Source of the DNA: Chrysomallon squamiferum
Lineage: Eukaryota > Mollusca > Gastropoda > Neomphalida > Peltospiridae
Direction of reading: 5' to 3'
DNA length: 64,000 nucleotides
Assembly (NCBI GenBank): GCA_012295275.1
Contig: CM022679.1
Location: 14,991,842 to 15,055,841, forward strand
Position 1 is the stretch's first letter. Each line of letters opens with the position of its first letter. The position numbers were made by a program, and so were the translations under genes. The notes under the pieces are model-generated. The model did not search any database. It was not told where the DNA came from and was given only the letters and a program-made list of their open reading frames with translations. Shown here piece by piece: positions 43,871-56,115 of the stretch.

Positions 43871-44361
43871 AATAGTGATAATAGTGATGGCAATGACAGT
43901 GCTATTATTTTTTATCATAGCCTTCATCATTTTATTGTCATCATCCTATTATTATTATTACAGCCAATATTGTTACAATTATTTCTACTGCTATCACTAA
44001 TATTATTATAAACTAATATTATTACTACACACATACTATTCTACTGATTTACAACAACAAAAAAACAAAACACACAAACATAAAAAAACAAAAAACAACA
44101 TTTAGACAAAAACTGATGATTATTTAACTTATCTGACCAATAAGAAGTATTAGATAAGAAAGGCAACTCGGCCATCGCTTGTGTTTTTAAATGTTGTCTG
44201 ACAAAATGGAGTAACGTCCCTTCGATGAAGCGTTGGTTTTTATTTTTGAATAATACATTTAAATGGTACACGAACTTTCAGATACTGTTTTAAATATTAT
44301 AATTCTTAGATATCATCAGTAAAATATTCACTAGCAAACACTTTATTAACATCAATTTTCT

Positions 44362-44395
<34 letters not shown>

Positions 44396-44517
44396 TTCCT
44401 ACTTTTTTTTCATGTTACATGTGCGAAACAATGGCTGGTCTTAATTCTAACACATTTCTGTTCCCTTCGACTTCGTCTGCGTTCCTCGCCAGTGTCTGCC
44501 TTCGATTAGTTCTGCTT

Positions 44518-45609
44518 TCATCCGTGGACCATGTGCACACGAGCTCTCCGACACAACAAGATGGTGGCGAAATTCCTCCTGAATCTTTCGTTCATGAAGG
44601 CGTAAATAATAGGATTGTAGCAAGCTCCGCTTAACGCGAGCCACTGCAGGTAGCAGCGAATGTTCAAGTTGACTTCTGTCAGCTGTAAGTTGTTTTCTTT
44701 AGAGATGACGTCAAACACCAGCAGCGGGGACCAGCAGAAGGCGTAAAGCAGGACGACAAGTACCAGCATTTTTATCGCTTTTCGTTTGTACCGCGTCTGC
44801 TGGTCCGTCGAGGAGATTCGAACACGCGTACCTACCGGAACTTTCACCCACAGTTCGAGAGCGATTACTGCATAGGTGACGCCGATCAGAATGAAAGGGA
44901 CTATCAGAAGAATGACGAACGTCAGCCACATTTTCAGCGATTCCACGGGGCCGTCGTCGGTGGCAACGCAGATGTTGTGAGATGCGCCGCCGTCGAACAC
45001 GGTTTTCACGTCGTACAGGAACACGTAAGGCGTGCTTGAAGCTACCGCCAAGATCCAGACAGCAGCCAGGAACGCGGCAGCAAACTTTGGACTTTTCGTG
45101 AACTTGATTTTCAAAGGGTGGACGATGGCGTAATAGCGATCGATGGCTATGCAGCAGAGAGTTAGCGAACTAGACGCGACCGTCAGGTTGGTCATGAAGG
45201 GCATCACCTTGCACAGAAAGTCTCCAAAGATCCAGTATCTGTACAGCGCTGTCGTGATGTTGATAGGCATGCAGGTGACGGTGACGAAGAAGTCGCTGAT
45301 GGCTAAGGACAGAATGAAGACGTTCATTGTGGACCGCATGTGTTGGTTGCACACGAAGGACAAGATGACCAGTGAGTTTCCCAGCAGCGACACGGAGATC
45401 GCCGCGGCGTACAGGCAGGACAAGGTGTACTTGGACTCGGGCGGTATCTCCTTTATGACGTCAGTGGCCCCTACCAAACCCCGACACAGATCAATATCGG
45501 ACTGGTTAGCTCGTCTTAGCTGAAGTTCGTGGCAGAGTTCAAGAATAAACATCCGCGTTTTGGAATCGTTTGTTTCTGTGATGTTAACCGTGTTTAGATC
45601 TCCATCCAT
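44518..45609 (-). CDS. class A (rhodopsin-like) G-protein-coupled receptor, probable neuropeptide receptor
   Basis: This is an intronless 363-aa receptor. The first ATG (45607-45609) is preceded in frame by a TAG at 45646-45648, so the start is firm. Family marks, numbered from that ATG: N-glycosylation sites at N9 and N35, TM1 GNSLVIL, TM2 LAISD (D106), conserved Cys133 at the top of TM3 and Cys214 in loop 2, DRY at 157-159, TM5 Pro238, TM6 CWSP at 292-295, TM7 NPIIY at 332-336, then helix 8 RFRRNF and a possible palmitoylation Cys353. The short third loop is basic (RYKRKAIKM). All activation motifs are intact, so the receptor should be functional. The overall style (WIFGDFLCK, AIDRYYAIVHPL, NPIIYAFMNERFRR) fits peptide receptors of the QRFP/CCK/orexin-like group, but I cannot name the ligand. 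GC content is higher than in the surroundings. Confidence 0.93.
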   Translation of the reverse strand: MDGDLNTVNITETNDSKTRMFILELCHELQLRRANQSDIDLCRGLVGATDVIKEIPPESKYTLSCLYAAAISVSLLGNSLVILSFVCNQHMRSTMNVFILSLAISDFFVTVTCMPINITTALYRYWIFGDFLCKVMPFMTNLTVASSSLTLCCIAIDRYYAIVHPLKIKFTKSPKFAAAFLAAVWILAVASSTPYVFLYDVKTVFDGGASHNICVATDDGPVESLKMWLTFVILLIVPFILIGVTYAVIALELWVKVPVGTRVRISSTDQQTRYKRKAIKMLVLVVLLYAFCWSPLLVFDVISKENNLQLTEVNLNIRCYLQWLALSGACYNPIIYAFMNERFRRNFATILLCRRARVHMVHG

Positions 45610-46229
45610 GATTATTATATTCCCCCCAAAAATCACTTTATACGGCTAAACTCGTCCTGAATTTCAATACAATAATTTATGGTTACGCTATAGTTCGTTT
45701 GACATATTATTTAGTCACTGAGAATACATACTCTTGGTTCTTAAAAACGTTTCACCAAAAAATTACTCTGTCATGTCTTCGGTCTTGGATTAAGTTTCCT
45801 CTGTAGAATGCAGTGTAGATCGGTGTTTGTGTGGCTGTTACAGATACATTTGTCACCAAACCCCGATAAAAGAATGAACTAGATCGTTGACTTTAATCGC
45901 TTTTTATATCAGAAACTCAAAACAGGAGTAAATTCGCAAAAAGGAAACATTACCAATGTAATTCGGAATTTTACGGAACTGGACGGAATAAACCGGATTA
46001 GACGGCTTCCTGTCCATATGGCGCTGTTTTTTAACCTGTGAAAATGTTTCCAGTTTTCACATGCTGCATTCATCTCATCTTATCAGGGTTTTCTTTTTTT
46101 TTGTAATGTGTAATTTGTAAATTATAAACCGAGAAATGTTTTTAAAATATATTTTATTCAAACAATAAACGAATCCCATTTTGGCAAGCATCGTTTTCAG
46201 ATACATACAAACATTCACACATGAATATG

Positions 46230-46272
<43 letters not shown>

Positions 46273-47997
46273 GTAACATATATATATATATATATATATA
46301 TGGGGGGGGCGCGGGTAATGTGACATGATAACTAATATATAATATATATGTAACTCACTATATACATTACTCATAAAATCACTGTCTTAGGAACAAACAA
46401 CAATACGAGGTTTCAAATCAAAGGTCTTTAATACTAGGTAATTCCTGATATAGAAATATTAACATATACAACATTCAACTCTGGCGAGAACAAACTGACC
46501 AGATTCATAAAACCGTAGTTAATTAATACAAAACATAATAAAGATTCTACAATTGTAAAATCAGACAAATTAAATTTAAAAAAATAAAAATAAAAAAAAT
46601 ATAAAACCCTGATGTTTAAAATAAAAGAAAATAATAATAAACAAATATATTCAACAAAAATATGATCAAATACATAATATTAATATATAGTTCATTAGAA
46701 TCAAATCTGAGGAGAAGTTATTTACATGCATTTAAATATTAATGTCAACTGTCAAAATTCATTAGTCAAGAGTTCACCGAGGAGTTATCTTTGAGTAAAA
46801 CTGTTACAGTTCAGTTTTCCCTATCCATATTATTATATCACAATTATACGTTCAAGTAGAACTCACATAATAAGAAACTTGTAATGCCATTAATATAGTC
46901 CCAATCAGTCTGATGCCAGTGAAATAGTCTATCAATATAAAATAACTGATTATTAAATGACTTAAGAAATTCTTGACGTTTAGTCACTTCTGATATCAGT
47001 TTCACCCTGTGTTAACAGTAATTTTTGACAAAAGCAATTAACTTCAGTTTAAATACACGTATATACATGAACGTCATGTAATTATTATTCATATTTTGTT
47101 TATATTGAAAACATAAAAACAATATCATTTGAGACATTTAAAGAAAAGAATAATTGTTATCATAACGATACAAATACCAGCGTATGTAAATTAATAATTA
47201 CACACAAATATAAAATATATTCAGTATTGTAAGTAGTGATGTCACTCAACACAACCAGTGTCGCCACCTGAGCAGAAATAATGAATATGTATCGTCTGCG
47301 TTTACTGGGAAAATACTCAGTGTATGAATAATATTTATACTTCAACTATTTCAATGTGAAAACTAACAGAGATCACGTTAATTATTATAAATTGTAACTA
47401 CTGTTACTTAAAGTTATACCAATATATTTAATAAATTATGCACAAGTAAAATATAAATATTGTCTCCATATTTAATATATGATATCTTAATTATTCTTTT
47501 TAGTAGATATATTAAAATAAAAGCAATAAACCTAAATTAATTACTGTTCTCGGCTGATCTGTAGCACATATAAGTGAAACCATTATAAGCCAAATATAAA
47601 AATGCTTACCTTCACTAACAATTATTTAAGGTCCTGTCATGTTAAGGGCCAGAGTGCAATCCTTGTTCTCTGAGAATGTTCCTCTTTAAATTCTGGGCAG
47701 CAGCTGCCATATATGGTCATGTCACATGACCATACAGTTCCCAGTGCTAACGAAAACTCCCAGTAGGAGGCAGTCATCTTAACCTGTCTTGCTAGCACTT
47801 ACTCCCCTCCGATTACTTTTGTGAACTAATCACTTTAAAAACATTAAATACTTATCCTTATATAATAGGAAACAATGGTTATTATTTCTCTATTCTACGT
47901 GTGTGTGTTGGGGGGTTTGGATGTGTGCGCGCGCGCGCGAAAATTTGTCTTCACTTCTATGTGTGCATATATATGTATGTTCGGCTTTGTTCAAATA

Positions 47998-48261
47998 CAG
48001 GTTGAGAATCCATTATCCGAAGATTTTTTCATAACAGCAGACCCAATGATATCTAACAGTATTCGAACTGTTTTAAACACACACACACAGACACTTTATT
48101 TTATGTACAAAATTATTAAAAGACTATTTGTATAAGCTATATACAAAATATAAATGAATTCGTATTTAGACTTCGATCCTATTCTCAGGCTATCTCTTTA
48201 TATTCCAAAATCCGAAATATTTTCGATCCCCAAGCATTTCGAACAAAGGATTCTCAACCTG
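47998..48261. mobile_element. Tigger-like MITE, 264 bp
   Basis: The left end is CAGGTTGAGAATCCATTATC. The right end, reverse-complemented, is CAGGTTGAGAATCCTTTGTT. The interior holds CCAAAATCCGAAATATT and CCCCAAGCATTTCG, phrases typical of Tigger/pogo-derived MITEs. TA precedes the left end; the right flank does not show a clean TA. Confidence 0.75.
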
Positions 48262-48683
48262 TTTTTTAAAAAACATCTGAATACCCTAGGCTTGCGCTCG
48301 ATATTCCTTTTGTTTCCGTTTTACGATTTTAAAATTGTTTTACATGAAATATAATGACTGCGGGTATTGTGTTATTTTTTATTTCTATTCTTCTTCTTTT
48401 CTTATCTTTTCAGTGAGTGAAAATAACGAGCGATAACAGTGTCAACAAAATTGCTGGAAAGACTGAGTCTGTGCAACCTTTGTTAAAATAAAATGGACAT
48501 ACATGTATATGTAAATGTTTTCGTTTTAATAACTATGTTTATGTTTTCATTTCAGAAACCATGTTTACATATTTAAATCATATATTTCTTTCCTTATTAA
48601 AATATTACAACTAATAACACAAGTTCTTACTACTACTACTAATAATAATATTAAATATGTTTGTGGCTGTGTGATAGTATTTT

Positions 48684-48717
<34 letters not shown>

Positions 48718-48725
<8 letters not shown>

Positions 48726-49197
48726 AATTGCTGTATGTTTATATAAATAAGAAATCATAAGGGATTTAAAGAACGTTCTAGAAAAGATAAACAATCGATC
48801 AAACACATTTACTATCTCAGCAGGTAGACGTAAAATAAAATCCATACATTTTGATAAGAATGTGATAGATAACATGGACAAGAAGAAAATTAAATAATGA
48901 AATAAAAAATAATTTTTTATTTCATTATTTGAATATAAGAACAAGAAAATTTGGACAATATTTTTATTTCATTATTTAAATTTTTATTTCGTTTCATTTA
49001 CTTTTTAAACGTATTTCTTCTTGGCCATGTTATCTATTACATTCTTATCAAAATGTATGGATTCGCACCTGTTCTTCATTTTACGTCTACCTGCTGAGAT
49101 AGTAAATGTGTTTGATCGATTTCTTATCTTTTCTAGAACATTCCTTACATCCCTTAAGATTTCTTATTTATATAAACATATAGCAGTTTATACACAT
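48718..49197. mobile_element. foldback (long inverted repeat) element
   Basis: Two diverged arms of about 170-190 bp (48718-48889 and 49012-49197) are reverse complements with a few indels; both contain CAGCAGGTAGACGTAAAA on the same logical strand. The arms end in (GT)n or CA-rich tracts. The 120-bp spacer has its own inverted AT-rich repeat. Each arm encodes the same short peptide track (FILRLPAEIVNVFDR), a consequence of the duplication; whether it was ever coding is unknown. Confidence 0.8.
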
Positions 49198-49420
49198 AAA
49201 CAAACACACACACATTCAAATATTATCTCACAGGCACAAACATACATAAATCGATAAATATATAAATATGTTTTTCTCTCTTTCTTTATATTTTGTTATA
49301 TTCATTGTTATTGTTTGCTGTTTTTATTGTTCTTGTTGTCGTCGTCGTCGTTGCTGTTGTCGTCGTTGACGTTGTTGAGGTCGTCGTTGTCGTTGTTGTT
49401 TACATTTGTATGAATGTTTT

Positions 49421-49597
49421 CTGTTACCAGATACAGTCTATTCGTAACTGTTTTAACGTTTTCATTAACACAACAATAATAATAATAATAACAACAACAA
49501 CAACAACAAAACTATATTATATATTACGGCATCACGTATTTTACATTCACATCCATGCTCACATGCATACACATACATACATGAATTATTGTTGTCG

Positions 49598-49629
<32 letters not shown>

Positions 49630-49694
49630 ATATCAAAATTATAGTGTTAATGAAAACGTGAAAACAGTTACAAACAGACTGTATCCAGTGATAC
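49421..49694. repeat. inverted repeat with trinucleotide spacer
   Basis: Arms 49421-49471 and 49644-49694 are about 85-90 percent complementary. They enclose AAT/AAC repeats on one side and GTT repeats on the other, so the whole 274 bp could extrude as one hairpin. This may be a second foldback element next to the first. Confidence 0.7.
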
Positions 49695-50554
49695 AAAGCA
49701 TGCATACACACGCAAACAACAGCTACCACGACGCAGTTGCGTGCCGAGGTCTGGTGATACCCTGGGACCAACCCTTCACTGTATGCCCCAAAGACTCAAG
49801 TATAAGACCTAGAAATATTGTGAGAAAGGAAGATATTTTAATAATTAAAACAGAGATGAAACATAAAATAAACACCGCCCCTTCGTCCCCCCCGGCACGC
49901 TATTGCGACGACGACGACGACAACAACAACAACTACAACAATAGTAAACAGCGAAAAAATAACGATGAATAAATATACATATCTGTGTTTATATGTGTGT
50001 ATGTTTTAACGTACAGATGCGCACGTACTCCTATGGATGTACTTGACCTGTACACGAAACAAAGAGACAATGAGAAGTTCGGGGTGAGGGGCAATCAAAA
50101 TGATTACGTAACACGCTAAGTAAAATAAACGTGACTTTGTTTAAGCCATAAACGTTGTGAACGTTGTGAAATGTAGACGAGTCAGCCGATAACCGTCAGG
50201 CCACTAGGAAATATTTACGTGTTGCTTGGCGATGATTGAAATACTTAGACAAGAAATGTGAGAAACGAGTCGTTTATTGATGACCTAGTGTTAGGGACGA
50301 GGGTTAAATCCCAGTTGTTGTTTTTTATCTGTATATCTGTCCTAACACAGCTATTGATTGTGATGTTGATATCGTTTATGCACAGCTTGATATTTATTTG
50401 ATAATTTTATTATTTTAATTTTTTTTTTTTTTTTTTTTATTTTTTCTTTGGATTGTCTGATGATTTTATCATATTTTTGGTAGGTCACGGTATTTTGAAC
50501 AAGGTGCTTAGATTGCCTAGTCATACCATTACTTTGCGTTTTTTTTGTTTGTTT

Positions 50555-50595
<41 letters not shown>

Positions 50596-50676
50596 AAAAA
50601 ACACAAAGAAAAACAAATAATAATATATATTAACAAACATACTAACTAAAAACAAAAACAAAAAACAGAAACAAAT

Positions 50677-50744
<68 letters not shown>

Positions 50745-51513
50745 CGTCCGTGTGTTTTCTCTGTATATGCACAACACAATTTCTTTCCGCTTGTAAATAT
50801 ATAAGTAAACTGATGTCCCTAATTGTTGTGAAATAACTACTGAAAATAGCCTGTTTAGGTTACCTGATCTTCATCACATTACTATGTAGTTATATTTAGT
50901 GTATTTAACTGTTTTACATTACACTGTAATGGGAGTATTATTGTCATTTTAGGCGTTAACGAAGTTAAATACCGTGAATTCCGTATTCTATAAATAGAAA
51001 GTTAAAAATGGGAGGAATCACGAAAAACAAGAAAACCGGAAAAAACAACAAATAATGATGTTAACGATGAAGCAGTAGCAGTAGCAGTAGTACAAGAATT
51101 AGTAGCAGCAGTAATAGTAGCTATAGAGCAATAGTAGCTACAGCAATAGTGTTAGAAGTAGTTGTAGTAGTAGTAGTAGAAGTAGTAGTAGAGGTAGTAG
51201 ATACAACAGATTTCACAAACTGCTACGGAGTAGGTGCTTGAATCTAAGACGATGACAATTTGTAAATAATCTTGTGATATCTCACGGTATTTGTAAACGA
51301 TGCGTCACATGGTGTGTCAGTTCAGATGAACGTTGTATTCAGATGAACGTTGTATTTGGTGAAAGTAGTGTTATAGTAACAGGAGTTAGTTAGTTAGTTA
51401 TTGTTGTTTTGTAGCTGTTATTATTAATATTCTCGTTGTTATTATTATAATCATCACCATCATCATCGTCGTCGTTGTTGTTGTTATCATTTCTATTTAT
51501 TTTTATTGTTGTT

Positions 51514-51547
<34 letters not shown>

Positions 51548-54074
51548 TAAATTTCCTATTTCATAAACGTTTACGATTTTCTATATTAATATATATCTAA
51601 ATATATCACATCAGTATGAAATATTGCCTTTTTCTATGTTATGGTTTGAGAATAAAATGAATTATTGAATATATCATTAAAGTATTTCTTTCACGCACAT
51701 ACTAAACGAAACACCTACGCATTCAGACAGACGAACAGACAAACAAAACGTCAGATTCGTTCAGTTCACGATGTTTTAGCTATAATAAAAAAAAAAAAAA
51801 AAAAAACAGGTGACAATGGGGTCAGCGAATTCTTAAGACAATAGCGGTAAATAAAATATACAGCTTACTAGGTTTGAGAAAGAGAAAGCAAAACACACAA
51901 AGCGGGAGAAGAGTAGCGAAAATCAATTATTACTACAGTAATCACTTCTGTGATATCGATCGAATAGACATTTTACGAAAACAACGGAAAGCGTCTAGTT
52001 AAAATTAATTCATCAGAGTGATGTCGCAGATTTCTAACATTGTAATGTTTGTTTTTACGGTGGCATGGTGATATCGGGGGGGGGGAGGCCGCGGAGTCCG
52101 GCACAGAATGTCACTCATAGCGTATTATTAAATAAAGAGCAAATGTAACACTGACGTAAGAAATATTATTCGCATAGGTGTATAATACAGTGCATTTATT
52201 TTAACTGACATTAGTTTCGTAAATTTTTAATTACCCATGTGTAATAATTAAAGTCTTGGCTAACCTTTCCCTTTGTTATTTATAATGTTTTTTTTGTTTT
52301 TTTTTTTTTTTTTTTTTAATATGGCCTGACAGATAACATCTGTAGCATATATTATAGAAATAATACTCACTGATTAGATTTTAAACAAACTAGTTTTATT
52401 AGAAACTACAATTTCACACCTTTCATTTAATACGATATTTTCTTATCGATTAGGAGCAAAATGTACTTAGATACTTTTATTTTTTTATTTATTTGTTAAA
52501 TAACAATATGCACAATAAAACTATTACAAAACAGTTATTAAAAGTATTGTCAGTATTGTCATCTAAGTATTTAACAATTTTATAGGGTATGGGAGCAGCC
52601 ATTTTCCCTTTTTCTTCTTTTTCATCTAATTAAATCGTTACTTCTAAACAAATCTTTTTAATATGTTAATGTTACTCGAACTTTAATATTCAGATGTGCT
52701 GACTTCCAGCCAAGCATAAAACAGTAACTTGTTAGTACTGTGTACAAAATGTTAAATTTTGCGTGACAAATGCGCACGTATGCACAGATATCAGTTTCAT
52801 GTTTCTGTTAACTGTGACATAGTTTACCTGTCCGAAAATAAAGCTAATTTTTATAATTACTATTTTGTTTTAATCTTTTCCAAAGCGGGGTGGTTTTTAA
52901 AGTTAAATACAGACAGATGTACATATACATATATACATACATACGTATCTAAGTACGTGCATATTACATACGTACATATATTATATAATTTCATGGTATT
53001 ATATGGTACGTACCTCATCGCTCACATATTTGCCAAATAATACCCTCATGTCTGTACAATGTGTATTTTATGTTAGAAATTAATAACATCGTTCTCTATC
53101 ACATATACTTACAAATAATATTCCTTTTGTTCATGTTTATTTTTTTTTATTATTTCTTCCATTTTTATTTATTTTTCTAGCTATCTTTTCATTTCTGTAA
53201 TTTTACTTTGCCGTTTTCTGTGCTAACTTTCTTATTCCTTCTGTCCTTTTCTTTTCTTTCTGTTTTTATTTATTTATTTATTTATTATATAAGTATATTT
53301 ATTTGGTTTTATACGGTAAAGTTCAAATTACAAACCCACAGCTTAAAGTAATGATGAATTTTTTTTTTTTTTTTTTAAATAATTATTATATAAAATTTCT
53401 TCATATATTTTAAATAAGTTAATAGCAAATCCAACACAATGCAACAAAGAAACTCTATAATGTAATAATATAACAAATTTAATATGAAAAGTATAATTAA
53501 AAAATTCATAATAATAATAATTGTTATTATTATCATGATCATCCTAGTGACAATACCACTAACAGTACCAGTAGTAGTGGTAGTAATAGTAGTTGTAGTA
53601 GTTGTAGTAGTAATCTTTTAAAAACAATTATTTGTTGTCACTGTCATAAACTGTATATACATAATAATAATAAATAGTATTAATGACAAATTCATGTACA
53701 CATACTGTAAAACAGTCACAAATATATACATTTTCGGTAAGCTATTTTTGTGCGTGTGTATATGTGTGTATGTGTATATGTGTGTGTGAGTGTGTGTATG
53801 TATCTATGTATGAATGTGCCTGACAAGGAAATTCTATACGTACCAAGGTATGTCACTCATATTACGGTCTGGTCATACCCAGGTCAGTGACCAGACCCGT
53901 CCCGTACATGTCATTGAAACGTGCGAATGACAGTAAGTAATTATTAAATGTTGTTTCCTTAATGAGGACGAACGGTTGTCGGTTTTAACCTTTGGAACAT
54001 TCGACAATTCTTCGGTGTCTGTGTATTAGCAACTGCAAAACATAACATCGATCAACATAGATTTATTTTTACTC

Positions 54075-54115
<41 letters not shown>

Positions 54116-54255
54116 TATAAAAAGAAAATCGAATGAGAAAAATTTAGCGAAGCCCTAATGAAAGAAACTACAAATTAATAAATAAATAAATAAATATATA
54201 TCTTTTACAGTGTTCTCATACATATGTCTTTCTTTGTGAAAAAAAAATATATATA

Positions 54256-54257
<2 letters not shown>

Positions 54258-54299
<42 letters not shown>

Positions 54300-54360
54300 T
54301 TAAAAGAATACGAGAGAGTGTGTGTTTGTGTTTCTGTCTACAAATATTCCAATTATTTAT

Positions 54361-54439
<79 letters not shown>

Positions 54440-54440
54440 T
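54258..54440. repeat. (GA)n, then (GT)n(GA)n
   Basis: Two GA tracts (54265-54296 and 54420-54440) with a (GT)n run between them at 54366-54420. Confidence 0.95.
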
Positions 54441-55122
54441 TTTTGGAGGACGCAGTTGGATTTTTATGTATTACATATTTTTAAGTGTCATTTTCTAAGC
54501 GGATTCTATGAGTTTGGTATTATAAAGGTATTAAGTTATGGAATAAACAGTACATCAAATTATAAGGTTATACTGTGTAAATAACAAAACAGAAAATGCA
54601 ATATATGTATTTTGTGTTTTTATCTAAAAAAGACTAAAACAACAACAAAAAATATTTATGTACCAAATATGAAAAGTAACAATAAATCTATATACATGTG
54701 CATGTGTATGTGTATATATTTGGTTACATGTACAGATGCGCGTGCTAGCATGAATACATATACTGTGCATTTTATACGAAGCGTAACTTAATAAAGATTT
54801 ATTATCGTTATTATTATTATCATCATCATCGTTATCATCAGCGTCATTATCAACATCATCATCGTCATCATCATCATCATCATTATCATCATCATCATCA
54901 TTATCATTATTATTATTATTATGATTATTATTGCTGTTCTTAGTTGTTTGTAGATGAGTTAGTATAACTCAGCTGAACTTCAGTCAGTTATATAAATATA
55001 ATAATTTCACACGTAGGTTCATACAGTTACATACACACTATATGCATACGCACGCACGCACACATACACTGTGCATTAGTTTACAGATACACAGTAATTC
55101 CGATAATTTTCTACTTCAATAG

Positions 55123-55164
<42 letters not shown>

Positions 55165-55257
55165 TTTTTTTTTTCCTATGGGAATATTAATAGTCCTTTA
55201 AGATACGTTAAGCTGAGTAAACTAACATAAAATCTACAGAATTAGCAAAACAACAGC

Positions 55258-55295
<38 letters not shown>

Positions 55296-56048
55296 CTATC
55301 TCTGTAGGTGATCGGAGTGTTTATGGTGGATCAATACAGTGTCTGTACTTTTAACAATTACCTTGCATTACGACAGTCACAAACTTCTGTAGGTCAAGCA
55401 TCTTTTTTCAAACAGTGGCATGTTTTGTCGTTGCTAGGCAACCAAAAACGCTATTTACTGGTATCGGTTGTAGTTTTCTTTGTGTGTGCTATCTGTGTGT
55501 GTGTTAATGTCGTAAACAGCCTTTGTAAGGTTATATTTGCGGCCATCTTCAGTCACGTTTTCTCGCGTCAATGCTACTACATACTGTAGGTAATATTCAT
55601 ATTCTGAAAAGCCGATGATCATAATAAATATTCGCTGGAGAGGAAAAAAAAAATAAAAATAATAATGATACAGTCGTTATGTCGTGTATTAAATTTTTTT
55701 TTAAATCGTAAAAGAGATTTTAAATGTTAATGAAAAGCAAAATAAATTTGATAGCTGTATGTGTTTGACTCTATTCGAGCGCGCGTCTTTGTACGTGGTG
55801 TATTAATGTGATTACCGTGCTAGAGCGTGTTTGAAAATCTGTTAATGCTTATATGTGTGAATAACTCGAATTTCAAAGCTTGCACTATTCCACTTTTTTT
55901 ATACCTTGCTGCAAATGTCTTTTAATCATATCCACTAATTAAATCATATAAAATGTTGTACAATCAAGTATTCAATCATGGGCGTATTCGTGTGATTTGC
56001 GTGCGTATATCTGCAGTTAGAGATTATAACATATACGTTTATATATAT

Positions 56049-56115
<67 letters not shown>

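Larger units (their letters stand above)
36331..44517. other. long gene-free region
   Basis: AT-rich DNA with (GT)n at 36497-36527, (CA)n at 38668-38689, 41887-41918 and 42399-42427, poly-T at 43830-43866 and poly-A at 44361-44393. A complex island at about 41560-41870 is free of repeats. It also holds the MITE and inverted repeats listed separately. No gene is supported. Confidence 0.65.

Noticed and set aside
45143-45523. 126-codon plus-strand open frame
   Set aside because: Antisense shadow of the GPCR, which carries all family motifs on the minus strand.
50281-50330. B-box-like AGGGTTAAATCCCAG suggesting a tRNA or SINE
   Set aside because: No matching A box or cloverleaf at the right distance.
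55308-55589. 93-codon plus-strand open frame with a hydrophobic stretch
   Set aside because: No homology recognised, no promoter or splice context; expected by chance in a region this long.
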